Of a stretch of DNA of 64,000 nt, positions 1-7,142 are shown one piece after another (the first letter of the stretch is position 1; each line of letters opens with the position of its first letter). The position numbers were made by a program, and so were the translations under genes. The stretch covers positions 1-64,000 of the forward strand of contig NZ_JBBMEX010000006.1 of NCBI RefSeq assembly GCF_040096355.1, written 5' to 3'. The notes below the pieces were generated by a model, which did not search any database, was not told the origin of the DNA, and was given only the letters and a program-made list of their open reading frames with translations. Origin of the DNA: Maccoyibacter intestinihominis (lineage in GTDB: Bacteria > Bacillota > Clostridia > Lachnospirales > Lachnospiraceae).

Positions 1-415
1 GGACTAACCGCCTACCGTTATGGCAGTACCCATAATGTAATTATAGCAGTTTTTGACAGATTTTTCCATATTTTTAGATGTAACTTTCATTTCCATTTTC
101 TTTATTTTTAAACTTATAGACTTCAATCGGTTTAAAGTCTATCTGCCTGCAACCAATCAGCTGCACATTGTGTAATGTCTTTTATTTTTTCCAAACAAAA
201 TTACCCCACTATTAAAAACTGTATAACAGCTTCCATGTACCGGGTATCCTCCGATACATTTTCCGGATTTTTCGACTTTCTTAGGTTAATCAAAAATTGT
301 GTTACTTTAAAATCGCACAAAAGCAAAGGAATTTTATGCAAAATCAGGTTTTTAATTCAAAGAAGAAAGGAGACGCAGCGGATCGTATTTTAAATCCGCT
401 GCTGATAAACACAAA
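1..415. other. AT-rich non-coding accessory stretch
   Basis: No convincing gene here. The strip is AT-rich and has no ORF with a ribosome binding site. An inverted repeat (ATAGACTT at 116-123, AAGTCTAT at 135-142) could be a terminator or operator arm. The motif GCAGTACCC near 24-32 recurs, in one or other orientation, at 905-913 and 1113-1121, suggesting a shared mobile-element or repeat origin. The window starts here, so the element may continue to the left. Confidence 0.4.
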
Positions 416-418
416 ATG
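366..418 (+). promoter_or_regulatory. Shine-Dalgarno separated from ATG by a hairpin
   Basis: AAAGGAGA at 366-373 is followed by a 9-bp perfect inverted repeat (GCAGCGGAT 375-383, ATCCGCTGC 394-402, 10-nt loop) and then the ATG at 416. No start codon lies at normal distance from the Shine-Dalgarno. If the hairpin folds, the spacing drops from 42 nt to about 14 nt. This is inference from sequence only. Confidence 0.35.
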
Positions 419-679
419 AAAGAAATAAACAATATAGCAGATACAACCGGTCGTGCAACATACCAGTCTTCTCCAACAAAGATTTCTCCGGCTATGGAGC
501 AATTATATTTTGAGATGGAGGATAAAGAGCATGTGTTCCAAATAGGACTTAAAACCATACTTGAATGTATCCTTTTTGGAGCAAAGGAAAAACAACTGCC
601 AGATCTTCCACTTTCATGGTATACTGAGGTGTGTAGCAGGTATGATATTCCTATGTCGGAGTTATTTGGAGAAGATTAG
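416..679 (+). CDS. small hypothetical protein, 87 aa
   Basis: I do not recognise this protein. It is mostly acidic, with no signal peptide or membrane segment, and ends in SELFGED. An internal stretch (YFEMEDKEHVFQIGLKTILE) looks like a folded helical protein rather than random translation. No Shine-Dalgarno is at the usual distance from the ATG; the nearest good one is at 366-373 across a hairpin. It sits 20 nt before the next small ORF, so the two could be one transcript. Small acidic proteins like this are common on Lachnospiraceae conjugative elements, but no mobility gene is visible here. Confidence 0.5.
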   Translation: MKEINNIADTTGRATYQSSPTKISPAMEQLYFEMEDKEHVFQIGLKTILECILFGAKEKQLPDLPLSWYTEVCSRYDIPMSELFGED

Positions 680-699
680 GAATTGGGAAGGAAATGAAT

Positions 700-882
700 A
701 TGCCAACATCAACATTCGGAAAACAATTTGAAGTCAGACATGAAAAAGCTGCGGATTTAGTAAAAGAAATGTCTAAATCAGTGACTCCCACGCTGAAACA
801 GGACTTTCATTCCAATATGGTGTTTTTACATCAAAATACTAGATTAAAAGAAAGTCTTATCCGGGCATTAAACGTAAGATGA
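700..882 (+). CDS. small hypothetical protein, possibly truncated
   Basis: A 60-residue product starts at the ATG at 700, which has AAGGA at 687-691 about 8 nt upstream; the in-frame ATG at 694 is too close to that site. The sequence begins MPTSTFGKQFEVRHEK and is basic and helical. I cannot assign a function. A well-formed coding-like stretch in another frame follows straight after its stop (888-1016). The gene may therefore have once been longer and been broken by a frameshift or nonsense change. Confidence 0.5.
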   Translation: MPTSTFGKQFEVRHEKAADLVKEMSKSVTPTLKQDFHSNMVFLHQNTRLKESLIRALNVR

Positions 883-887
883 TATAA

Positions 888-1016
888 AAATCCTACATTA
901 ACAAGGGTACTGCTCATAATGATGCACGGAATGATAGCTGCAACTGTCAGCTTATGCAGTCGGAAATGGCTATTGTTTTTTATGTAATGAAATATCTGAA
1001 TCAGAAGAAAGCCTGA
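888..1016 (+). pseudogene. coding remnant without start codon
   Basis: This frame is open from just after a TAA at 885 to a TGA at 1014-1016 and reads as plausible protein (NKGTAHNDARNDSCNCQLMQ, then SEMAIVFYVMKYLNQKKA). It lacks an upstream start or ribosome binding site. It follows immediately, in another frame, on the 700-882 ORF. I infer the C-terminal part of a decayed gene, perhaps the same one. Family unknown. Confidence 0.35.
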
Positions 1017-1124
1017 CATGAGTAAATGGCTAACTCCGTATTTTCAGATATTTGCATTGGTTTATCCGACTGCCACTAAGTAGTATCACAGTATCTCATC
1101 CCAAATCATAATGCAGTACCCTTG
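902..1124. repeat. 12-bp perfect inverted repeat pair
   Basis: CAAGGGTACTGC at 902-913 is the exact reverse complement of GCAGTACCCTTG at 1113-1124, with about 200 bp between the arms. Related GCAGTACCC also occurs near position 24. The pair could mark a small non-autonomous element, or just a conserved repeat. I saw no target-site duplication. Confidence 0.35.
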
Positions 1125-1225
1125 ACTGGATTATATCATAAGTTTTTCTTGGTTTCTATAAATGAATGATGGATAGGCATTTATTTGCACTGGCAATACA
1201 CAAAAAAATGATGTATTAAAAAGTG

Positions 1226-1254
1226 TTGTACAAAGATGTGACAAATGATAAGAT
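1226..1254 (+). promoter_or_regulatory. candidate sigma-A promoter
   Basis: TTGTAC at 1226-1231, a 17-nt spacer and TAAGAT at 1249-1254. A start near 1261 would give a transcript of only about 50 nt before the terminator at 1279-1311. Confidence 0.35.
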
Positions 1255-1278
1255 ATAGTTATAAAAGTCATTAAGTAA

Positions 1279-1311
1279 AGGGTTATAGAAAAATCTATGG
1301 CTCTTTTTTTT
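1279..1311 (+). terminator. intrinsic terminator
   Basis: An 11-bp stem (AGGGTTATAGA with TCTATGGCTCT, several G-T pairs), an AAAA loop and a run of eight or more T. It ends whatever is transcribed from 1.0-1.28 kb. Confidence 0.6.
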
Positions 1312-1549
1312 GAAAAAATATAAGAAGAAATAGAGATTTAGAAACTATGTTGATAGAAGAATTAGGAATCCCACTAAAAAAGAAAGAGATTTAAAATAAA
1401 AAAGGCAGAATGTTTTGGCACTGCACAGCTCCATCAGTTAAGAGAGCGTGTTAGTCGGGTACCTATCAGTCCTATTATATTTCAAGGATCATGGAATTTC
1501 CTAACAACTATAAAAGAATTCAGTTACTAGTGGATAAAATGTTTTTGTA

Positions 1550-1578
1550 TTGAAAAAGTGTACGGTGAATGATAATAT
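1550..1578 (+). promoter_or_regulatory. candidate promoter for leader ORF and XRE gene
   Basis: TTGAAA at 1550-1555, a 17-nt spacer and TAATAT at 1573-1578. The predicted start near 1585 leaves a roughly 170-nt leader before the leader ORF at 1756. Confidence 0.4.
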
Positions 1579-1755
1579 ATAATTAAAAATGAACAAGAAC
1601 TAAAAAATACATTTTTAAAATGCATAATTATTTGTGATTATAGGAAGAAAGAAATAGAGAATATAAGATAGCACACATCAGATTCGGAACAATAAAAAGG
1701 CAATAGAATACAAAAGTATCCTATATACAAAGATCACGATAGAAGGAGGAACGGG

Positions 1756-1800
1756 TTGAAATCATATATTATGTATACCGGATACCAACCCAAAATATAA
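1756..1800 (+). CDS. 14-codon leader ORF ahead of the XRE regulator
   Basis: A TTG start sits 5 nt after a strong AAGGAGGA (1743-1750). It encodes MKSYIMYTGYQPKI and stops with TAA at 1798-1800, two bases before the ATG of the regulator at 1803. The regulator has no ribosome binding site of its own, and the leader frame differs from its frame. Seen: the site, start and stop. Inferred: translation of the leader feeds the regulator by coupled re-initiation. An alternative is that the regulator is read from a rare non-ATG start in the other frame. Confidence 0.4.
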   Translation: MKSYIMYTGYQPKI

Positions 1801-1802
1801 AA

Positions 1803-2585
1803 ATGATCATAGTACCGGAAAAAGAGGCGTTGATTCGTAAATTTGCAGGGAGAAAAATCAGATTTTATAGAAAAAAAGCAAAAATGACGCAGGATGAATT
1901 TGGCATACGTCTTGCAAAAGAGTTAGGAAAAAAGGCGGATATCCAGGCAACAACGATTTCAAATTGGGAATACGGAAGAGTTCCCATTCGTAATCTTGAA
2001 GCAATTGCAAAAGTATTAAATGTAACAGTGGATGATCTGATTCCGGGGGAAGAGGAGTTTGAAGAAGAATTGGGAACTAAAAAACTTACAGAACAGGAAG
2101 ATGTCAGTCTGACATTGACTGATGAAAAATACAAGCTGCAATCAAATTTCCGTTTACCGGTTTCCGTTGAAGAGTTAGAACGCTATGATGGAGAACCTGT
2201 GTGGGTTAGAAGCAGAAATTCAATGTATAGTGGGAAATGGGGAATTGTAGATGCACTTCGTCAAACAATTGTTTTTAAAAAAGGAGTTTATACGAAATTT
2301 TCGGACATTGATGGTATCATATACCGTTTTCCTCAGCCGTTTTCACTTCCGGTAGATGCAATAGGCAGACCTTTAGCAGTATCAGAGGTAAGAAAAAGTA
2401 TAGAACCAATCTGGGTTGAAATAATTAGTAGTGATATGACAGAGAAAATATTGATGAAAGGCTGGTACGAGTATTATCACAATTCTGATTGTGTATCGAA
2501 TAATTCCGGTTCCATTCTTTCTCTATCGCTATATGGAAAAACATGGGTTGCATTCACAGACCCATGTAAAGCAGATGAAGATTAA
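1803..2585 (+). CDS. XRE-family HTH regulator with unknown C-terminal domain
   Basis: This 260-aa protein is a probable DNA-binding transcription regulator. Residues about 18-85 form an XRE/Cro-CI helix-turn-helix (KMTQDEFGIRLAKEL, then QATTISNWEYGRVPIRNLEA, then LNVTVDDLIPGE). An acidic linker follows. The C-terminal 150 residues (GEPVWVRSRNSMYSGKWGIV and onward, ending near YGKTWVAFTDPC) match no domain I can name and may sense a ligand or partner. It stands alone, convergent with tyrA and separated from it by a shared terminator. Its target is unknown; the AT-rich flank suggests it belongs to an acquired region. Confidence 0.8.
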   Translation: MIIVPEKEALIRKFAGRKIRFYRKKAKMTQDEFGIRLAKELGKKADIQATTISNWEYGRVPIRNLEAIAKVLNVTVDDLIPGEEEFEEELGTKKLTEQEDVSLTLTDEKYKLQSNFRLPVSVEELERYDGEPVWVRSRNSMYSGKWGIVDALRQTIVFKKGVYTKFSDIDGIIYRFPQPFSLPVDAIGRPLAVSEVRKSIEPIWVEIISSDMTEKILMKGWYEYYHNSDCVSNNSGSILSLSLYGKTWVAFTDPCKADED

Positions 2586-2602
2586 TCTGTTAAAAAATCA
2601 CG

Positions 2603-2634
2603 AAAGGACTGCAATTACAAAGTTGCAGTCCTTT
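2603..2634. terminator. bidirectional terminator
   Basis: AAAGGACTGCAA at 2603-2614 pairs with TTGCAGTCCTTT at 2623-2634 (12 bp, 8-nt loop) with T runs on both sides. It separates the XRE gene from tyrA, which converges on it. Confidence 0.8.
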
Positions 2635-2671
2635 TTACATTTATTATCACTATAGAAAAGAGAAGTTTTAC

Positions 2672-3769
2672 TTACCTTCTATGTACCACATAATGGTTAT
2701 CCTCCATCAGCTTCACAGCCTTTTCAAGAGCATCCTCTTCATAGAACTCAATCTGGAGCACACCGTCCTCATATTCCCGGTTGTGCAAAATTCCGATATT
2801 TTTAATACTGATATTGTGGCTTGCCATAATGGTAGCTAAAGTGGCAATGGCACCGGCTTCATCGACAAGATCGCAGTAGACACTGTAATTTTTCTGCAAA
2901 GAACCACGGACAGGGGTTGTGATGGAATCACGGTAATCCTTGGCATTTCGGAAAAAAGAAATAATGTCATCGGACTTTGCATCTGCAACAGAAGAGCGGA
3001 TATTTTGTAATGCATGGATATAGCAATCCGTCAGTTTTAAAATCTGTTCCTGATTGGATAAACAGATATTCTGCCACATCACAGGAGAAGAAGAGGCAAT
3101 GCGCGTAATATCCTTAAAGCCGCCGGCTGCAATTGTACGCATTGTTTCCTGTTCATCATCTAAATCCGAAACTAAATTGACCAGACTAGAAGCAATAATA
3201 TGCGGAAGATGACTGATCGCAGCCGTTGCAAAATCATGCTTTTCATAGTCCAGGATCATAGGCACCGAGCCTAAGGATTTGACCAGAGCATGAAAATCTT
3301 CAAGCTGTGCAGGTGCTGTCTTAGCCGTCGGGGTGATGATATAGTAGGCGTTTTCCAAAAGATATTCCGTAGCATTAAAAAAACCTGTTTTTTCGGAACC
3401 GCACATCGGATGACCGCCAATAAAATTCGCTTCTATATCCAGAGCAGTTACAGCTTTGTGGATATCGCTTTTGACACTGCCGACATCGGTAATGATACAG
3501 GAGGGTTTGATGACAGATTTTAATTCCTTTAAATAAATAAGATTCTGCTGCACCGGAGTACAGAGAAAAATGTAGTCACAGTCAGCAAAATCCGAGAGTG
3601 GCAGCAGCGTATCATTCTCGATGGTGCCAAAATCGTGTGCTTCCTGAATGGTGTCAGCATGTCTGGCAGTAGCGATCAGGGTTGTGTCTGGATATTTTTT
3701 CTTTATGGTCTTAGCAATAGAGCCGCCGATCAGTCCAAGACCGATAAAACCAACTTTTTCAAAAGACAT
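2672..3769 (-). CDS. tyrA: prephenate dehydrogenase with ACT domain
   Basis: It converts prephenate to 4-hydroxyphenylpyruvate with NAD in tyrosine synthesis, in the cytosol. The N-terminal Rossmann fold begins GFIGLGLIGGSIAK (7-20). The motif FIGGHPMCGSEKTGF carries the catalytic His at residue 120. A C-terminal ACT domain covers about residues 295-365 (VDEAGAIATLATIMASHNIS), which in this family usually gives feedback control by tyrosine. Length (365 aa) is normal for the ACT-bearing form. The ATG overlaps the aroF stop by one base (TAATG), so the two are translationally coupled, and entry to the shikimate pathway is co-expressed with the tyrosine branch. Confidence 0.93.
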   Translation of the reverse strand: MSFEKVGFIGLGLIGGSIAKTIKKKYPDTTLIATARHADTIQEAHDFGTIENDTLLPLSDFADCDYIFLCTPVQQNLIYLKELKSVIKPSCIITDVGSVKSDIHKAVTALDIEANFIGGHPMCGSEKTGFFNATEYLLENAYYIITPTAKTAPAQLEDFHALVKSLGSVPMILDYEKHDFATAAISHLPHIIASSLVNLVSDLDDEQETMRTIAAGGFKDITRIASSSPVMWQNICLSNQEQILKLTDCYIHALQNIRSSVADAKSDDIISFFRNAKDYRDSITTPVRGSLQKNYSVYCDLVDEAGAIATLATIMASHNISIKNIGILHNREYEDGVLQIEFYEEDALEKAVKLMEDNHYVVHRR

Positions 3770-4782
3770 TACAGTGTCCTCCCGGATAATTCAATGTAAG
3801 GCTTGATATTGTTCATCACCGAATCGAATTGTTCAAAGTTCAAAGACTGCGGGCCGTCGGAAAGGGCATGGGCAGGATCATTGTGAACTTCGATCATCAG
3901 ACCGTCTGCACCGCAGGCGATGGCAGCCTTGGCAAGTGGCTCCACATAAGCACGGACACCGGTGGCATGACTAGGGTCAACAATGACCGGAAGGTGTGTT
4001 TTTTCTTTTAAAACGCAGACAGCACTTAAGTCTAAAGTGTTGCGTGTAGCGGTTTCAAAAGTACGGATTCCGCGCTCACAAAGGGCAACTTTGGAATTTC
4101 CGGCAGCCATGATATATTCAGCAGCATTGAGCCATTCATCGATCGTAGCAGAAAGACCACGCTTTAACAGTACCGGCATACCGGTGCGTCCAACCTCTTT
4201 TAAGAGTTCAAAATTCTGCATATTTCTGGCACCGACCTGCAGCATGGAAACATACTGTTCCGCAGATTCTACGGCGTGGGCGCTGGTTACCTCACAAATA
4301 GTTGCCAATCCGGTTTCTTTTGCGGCAGTCTGCATATATTTTAAACCTTCTACTTCCAGTCCCTGGAAAGAGTATGGGGAAGTACGCGGCTTATAAGCAC
4401 CGCCACGGAGGATCGTTGCGCCGGATTTTTTAACGGCATGGGCAATCTTTAAAAGCTGTTCCTCTGTCTCTACGGCACATGGTCCGGACATGATCGTAAT
4501 GTTGTTTGGACCGATCTTAGTGCTGCCAACGGAGAATTCCATCGGTTCCGGGTGGAACTTCTTATTAGACAGCTTATAGCTTTCCGTGATCGGGACAATT
4601 TTTTCCACGGAAGGGAGAGCACAGATAGCATTGGTGTCTAACTTGGATTTGTCGCCGACAACACCGATGATCAGCACTTCCTCGCCCTGGGAAAGATGCG
4701 TATGTAAGCCTTTTTCCTCAATTTTTGTAATAATCTTTTTGACGGCGGATTCTTCCGCGTTTGGTTTCATAACAATAATCAT
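3769..4782 (-). CDS. aroF: DAHP synthase (3-deoxy-7-phosphoheptulonate synthase)
   Basis: It catalyses the first step of aromatic amino acid synthesis: phosphoenolpyruvate plus erythrose 4-phosphate to DAHP. The start chosen is the ATG at 4782 (MIIVMKPNAEES), which has AGAGG just upstream; a longer frame from 4830 begins in the promoter region. The 337 residues hold an N-terminal ferredoxin-like regulatory domain (about 1-70), typical of the type I-beta enzymes, then the barrel with MSGPCAVETEEQLL, LRGGAYKPRTSPYSFQG and VIVDPSHATG. It is the promoter-proximal gene of a two-gene operon with tyrA. Tyrosine or prephenate feedback is likely from the family but not visible in sequence. Confidence 0.93.
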   Translation of the reverse strand: MIIVMKPNAEESAVKKIITKIEEKGLHTHLSQGEEVLIIGVVGDKSKLDTNAICALPSVEKIVPITESYKLSNKKFHPEPMEFSVGSTKIGPNNITIMSGPCAVETEEQLLKIAHAVKKSGATILRGGAYKPRTSPYSFQGLEVEGLKYMQTAAKETGLATICEVTSAHAVESAEQYVSMLQVGARNMQNFELLKEVGRTGMPVLLKRGLSATIDEWLNAAEYIMAAGNSKVALCERGIRTFETATRNTLDLSAVCVLKEKTHLPVIVDPSHATGVRAYVEPLAKAAIACGADGLMIEVHNDPAHALSDGPQSLNFEQFDSVMNNIKPYIELSGRTL

Positions 4783-4825
4783 AATCGTACCTCTTCTTCT
4801 ATAAAATAAATCATAAACTAAACAT

Positions 4826-4854
4826 ATCATACTATGAAATTTTTAAAAACGCAA
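4826..4854 (-). promoter_or_regulatory. aroF-tyrA promoter
   Basis: Read on the minus strand: TTGCGT (4854-4849), a 17-nt spacer and TATGAT (4831-4826). It lies about 45 nt upstream of the aroF ATG. The -35 is weak, which would fit help or control from the adjacent palindrome at 4855-4874. Confidence 0.5.
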
Positions 4855-4874
4855 CACTTCAACGCGTTTAAGTG
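4855..4874. promoter_or_regulatory. 20-bp palindrome, candidate operator
   Basis: CACTTCAACGCGTTTAAGTG is a palindrome with a single mismatched pair. It abuts the -35 of the aroF promoter on its upstream side and lies between aroF and the divergent EF-G-like gene. No known regulator box was recognised. Confidence 0.45.
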
Positions 4875-4946
4875 CTAAAATATTTTTGGAAAATGATTGT
4901 TAAAATAATAACATGAAAAATAAATTGTGAAAAATAAATAAAAGAC

Positions 4947-4975
4947 TTGAGAATAATCAGAAAATTTTGTAAAAT
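4947..4975 (+). promoter_or_regulatory. promoter of the EF-G-like gene
   Basis: TTGAGA at 4947-4952, exactly 17 nt, TAAAAT at 4970-4975. The predicted start is about 45 nt before the ATG at 5029, which has AAGGGAGG at 5013-5020. Confidence 0.65.
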
Positions 4976-5028
4976 ATAGATATCGGTAATGAGAAGTTGC
5001 CAAGATTAGTTTAAGGGAGGATTTTTAT

Positions 5029-7116
5029 ATGAATGTTTACACAACTGACAAAATTCGGAACGTAGTTCTTCTGGGGCATGGTGGAGCCGGAAAAACATCC
5101 CTGGTAGAAGCAATGGCATATTTATCCGGCATTACAAATCGTATGGGAAAAATCAGTGATGGAAATACTATCAGTGATTATGATAAAGAAGAGACAAAGC
5201 GTCTGTTTTCCATTAATACATCTGTAGTTCCAATTATCTGGGACGATGTAAAGATCAACATATTAGATACTCCTGGTTATTTCGATTTTGTAGGCGAGGT
5301 AGAAGAAGCAGTGAGTGCCGCTGATGCAGCGATTATCGTAGTATCAGGAAAGAACGGAATTGAAGTAGGAACGAAAAAAGCATGGGAAATCTGTGAAAAA
5401 TATAAATTGCCACGTATGGTATTCGTAACCGATATGGACATAGACAACGCAAGCTACCGTCAGGTCGTAACGGATCTGCAGGAACTTTATGGAAAGAAGA
5501 TCGCGCCATTCCATCTTCCAATCCGCGAAAACGAAGAGTTTGTGGGTTATGTCAATGTTTTACAGCAGAGAGCAAAACGCTGGACGGCAGACGGAAATGT
5601 AGAAAAAACAGAAGTACCGGAATACTCCAAAGAGAATTTAGGTATCTGCAGGGAAGCTTTGATGGAGGCTGTTGCAGAGACCAGTGAGGAGTTCATGGAC
5701 CGTTACTTCAACGGCGAGGAATTTTCCGAAGATGAGATCCGACAGGCACTCCGTGTCAACGTAGCAGAGGGAAGCATCGTACCGGTGCTGATGGGCTCTA
5801 ATATTTTAGCACGCGGAATGTATACCTTAATGGTTGATATCGTAAAATATCTGCCAAGTCCTGAAAAACGTGAATGTACCGGAATCAACGCAAAGACAAA
5901 CGAAGTATATCCGGCAAATTACGATTTTGCAAAACCAAAATCAGCATATGTGTTTAAGACTATTGTGGATCCGTTTATCGGAAAATATTCATTAATTAAA
6001 GTAAATTCAGGTGTATTGAAAGCAGACGATGTGCTTTATAATCAGCACAAAGACGTCGAGGAAAAGATCGGAAAACTTTATGTACTCCGTGGAAATAAGC
6101 CGGAAGAAGTAACAGAGCTGCATGCGGGAGATATCGGAGCATTGGCAAAACTTTCAAAAGTCACAACAACCGATACTTTATCGACAAAAGCAAATCCGGT
6201 CCTGTATATTCGGACGCAAATCTCCACACCATATACATGCATGAGATATAAAGCAAAGAATAAAGGAGATGAAGATAAGATTTCCCAGACTTTGCAAAAA
6301 CTGATGCAGGAAGATTTAACATTGAAGAATGTCAATGACAGCGAGAACGGACAGACGCTTTTATATGGTATGGGTGACTTGCATTTAGAGGTAACGGCAA
6401 GCAAACTCTTAGAGAAATACAAAGTGGAGATTGAACTCACAAAGCCGAAAGTTGCGTTCCGTGAGACCATTCGTAAAAAAGCAGATGTAGAATACAAGTA
6501 CAAAAAACAGTCCGGAGGACATGGACAGTATGGTCATGTTAAGATGACATTTGAGCCATCCGGAGATTTAGAGACACCATATGTATTCGAGCAGACCGTT
6601 GTCGGTGGAGCTGTTCCAAAGAACTATTATCCGGCAGTAGAAAAAGGTCTGGCAGAAGCAGTGTTAAAAGGACCTATGGCAGCATATCCGGTAGTCGGAG
6701 TGAAAGCAGTGCTTTATGATGGATCCTATCATCCGGTAGACTCTTCCGAGATGGCATTTAAAACAGCAGCGATCCAGGCATTTAAGAAAGGCTTCATGGA
6801 GGCATCTCCGGTACTCTTAGAGCCAATTTCTTCTCTGAAAGTCATTGTTCCGGATAAATATACCGGAGATGTTATGGGAGATTTGAACAAACGCCGGGGC
6901 AGAGTTCTTGGAATGAATCCGATCGATGGCGGAAAACAGGAGATTCTTGCAGACGTTCCGACCATGGAACTCTATGGATATACCACAAGTTTGAGAGCGA
7001 TCACCGGAGGAAGCGGAGACTACTCTTATGAGTTTGCAAGATATGAGCAGGCACCTTCTGATATCCAGGAAAAAGAGATTGAAGCAAGAGCAAATAAAGT
7101 AGAAAAAGCAGATTAA
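5029..7116 (+). CDS. EF-G-like translational GTPase (FusA paralogue)
   Basis: A 695-residue protein with full EF-G architecture: GTPase domain with P-loop GHGGAGKT (16-23) and DTPGYFDF (80-87), domain II, and the EF-G III-V domains (SGGHGQYGHVKMTFEP is the domain IV signature). The guanine-specificity motif, normally NKxD, reads TDMD at 134-137. This and the divergence elsewhere point to the FusA2-type paralogues rather than the main elongation factor, which normally sits with rpsL-rpsG. Known: such proteins act on the ribosome. The exact role of this one is not established. It is not the TetM/TetO resistance type, as far as can be judged by eye. Confidence 0.85.
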   Translation: MNVYTTDKIRNVVLLGHGGAGKTSLVEAMAYLSGITNRMGKISDGNTISDYDKEETKRLFSINTSVVPIIWDDVKINILDTPGYFDFVGEVEEAVSAADAAIIVVSGKNGIEVGTKKAWEICEKYKLPRMVFVTDMDIDNASYRQVVTDLQELYGKKIAPFHLPIRENEEFVGYVNVLQQRAKRWTADGNVEKTEVPEYSKENLGICREALMEAVAETSEEFMDRYFNGEEFSEDEIRQALRVNVAEGSIVPVLMGSNILARGMYTLMVDIVKYLPSPEKRECTGINAKTNEVYPANYDFAKPKSAYVFKTIVDPFIGKYSLIKVNSGVLKADDVLYNQHKDVEEKIGKLYVLRGNKPEEVTELHAGDIGALAKLSKVTTTDTLSTKANPVLYIRTQISTPYTCMRYKAKNKGDEDKISQTLQKLMQEDLTLKNVNDSENGQTLLYGMGDLHLEVTASKLLEKYKVEIELTKPKVAFRETIRKKADVEYKYKKQSGGHGQYGHVKMTFEPSGDLETPYVFEQTVVGGAVPKNYYPAVEKGLAEAVLKGPMAAYPVVGVKAVLYDGSYHPVDSSEMAFKTAAIQAFKKGFMEASPVLLEPISSLKVIVPDKYTGDVMGDLNKRRGRVLGMNPIDGGKQEILADVPTMELYGYTTSLRAITGGSGDYSYEFARYEQAPSDIQEKEIEARANKVEKAD

Positions 7117-7142
7117 AAATAAAGACGGGTTGGAGATAACAG

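Larger units (their letters stand above)
1017..1802. other. long gene-poor accessory interval
   Basis: Nearly 800 bp with no convincing full gene. It contains a candidate promoter (1226-1254) and terminator (1279-1311), a short open stretch around 1399-1528 (translating as AECFGTAQLHQLRERVSRVP and on to a TAG) that has no start or ribosome binding site and may be another coding remnant, a promoter-like pair at 1550-1578, and a 14-codon leader ORF at 1756-1800. The base composition is clearly more AT-rich than the genes after 2.6 kb. Confidence 0.4.

Noticed and set aside
175..393. 72-aa plus-strand ORF
   Set aside because: No ribosome binding site, AT-rich random-looking translation and overlap with the hairpin region before 416.
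5029..7116. Tetracycline-resistance ribosomal protection protein
   Set aside because: Length and GTPase family are similar, but the sequence reads as an EF-G-like FusA2 paralogue, with no mobile-element context around it.
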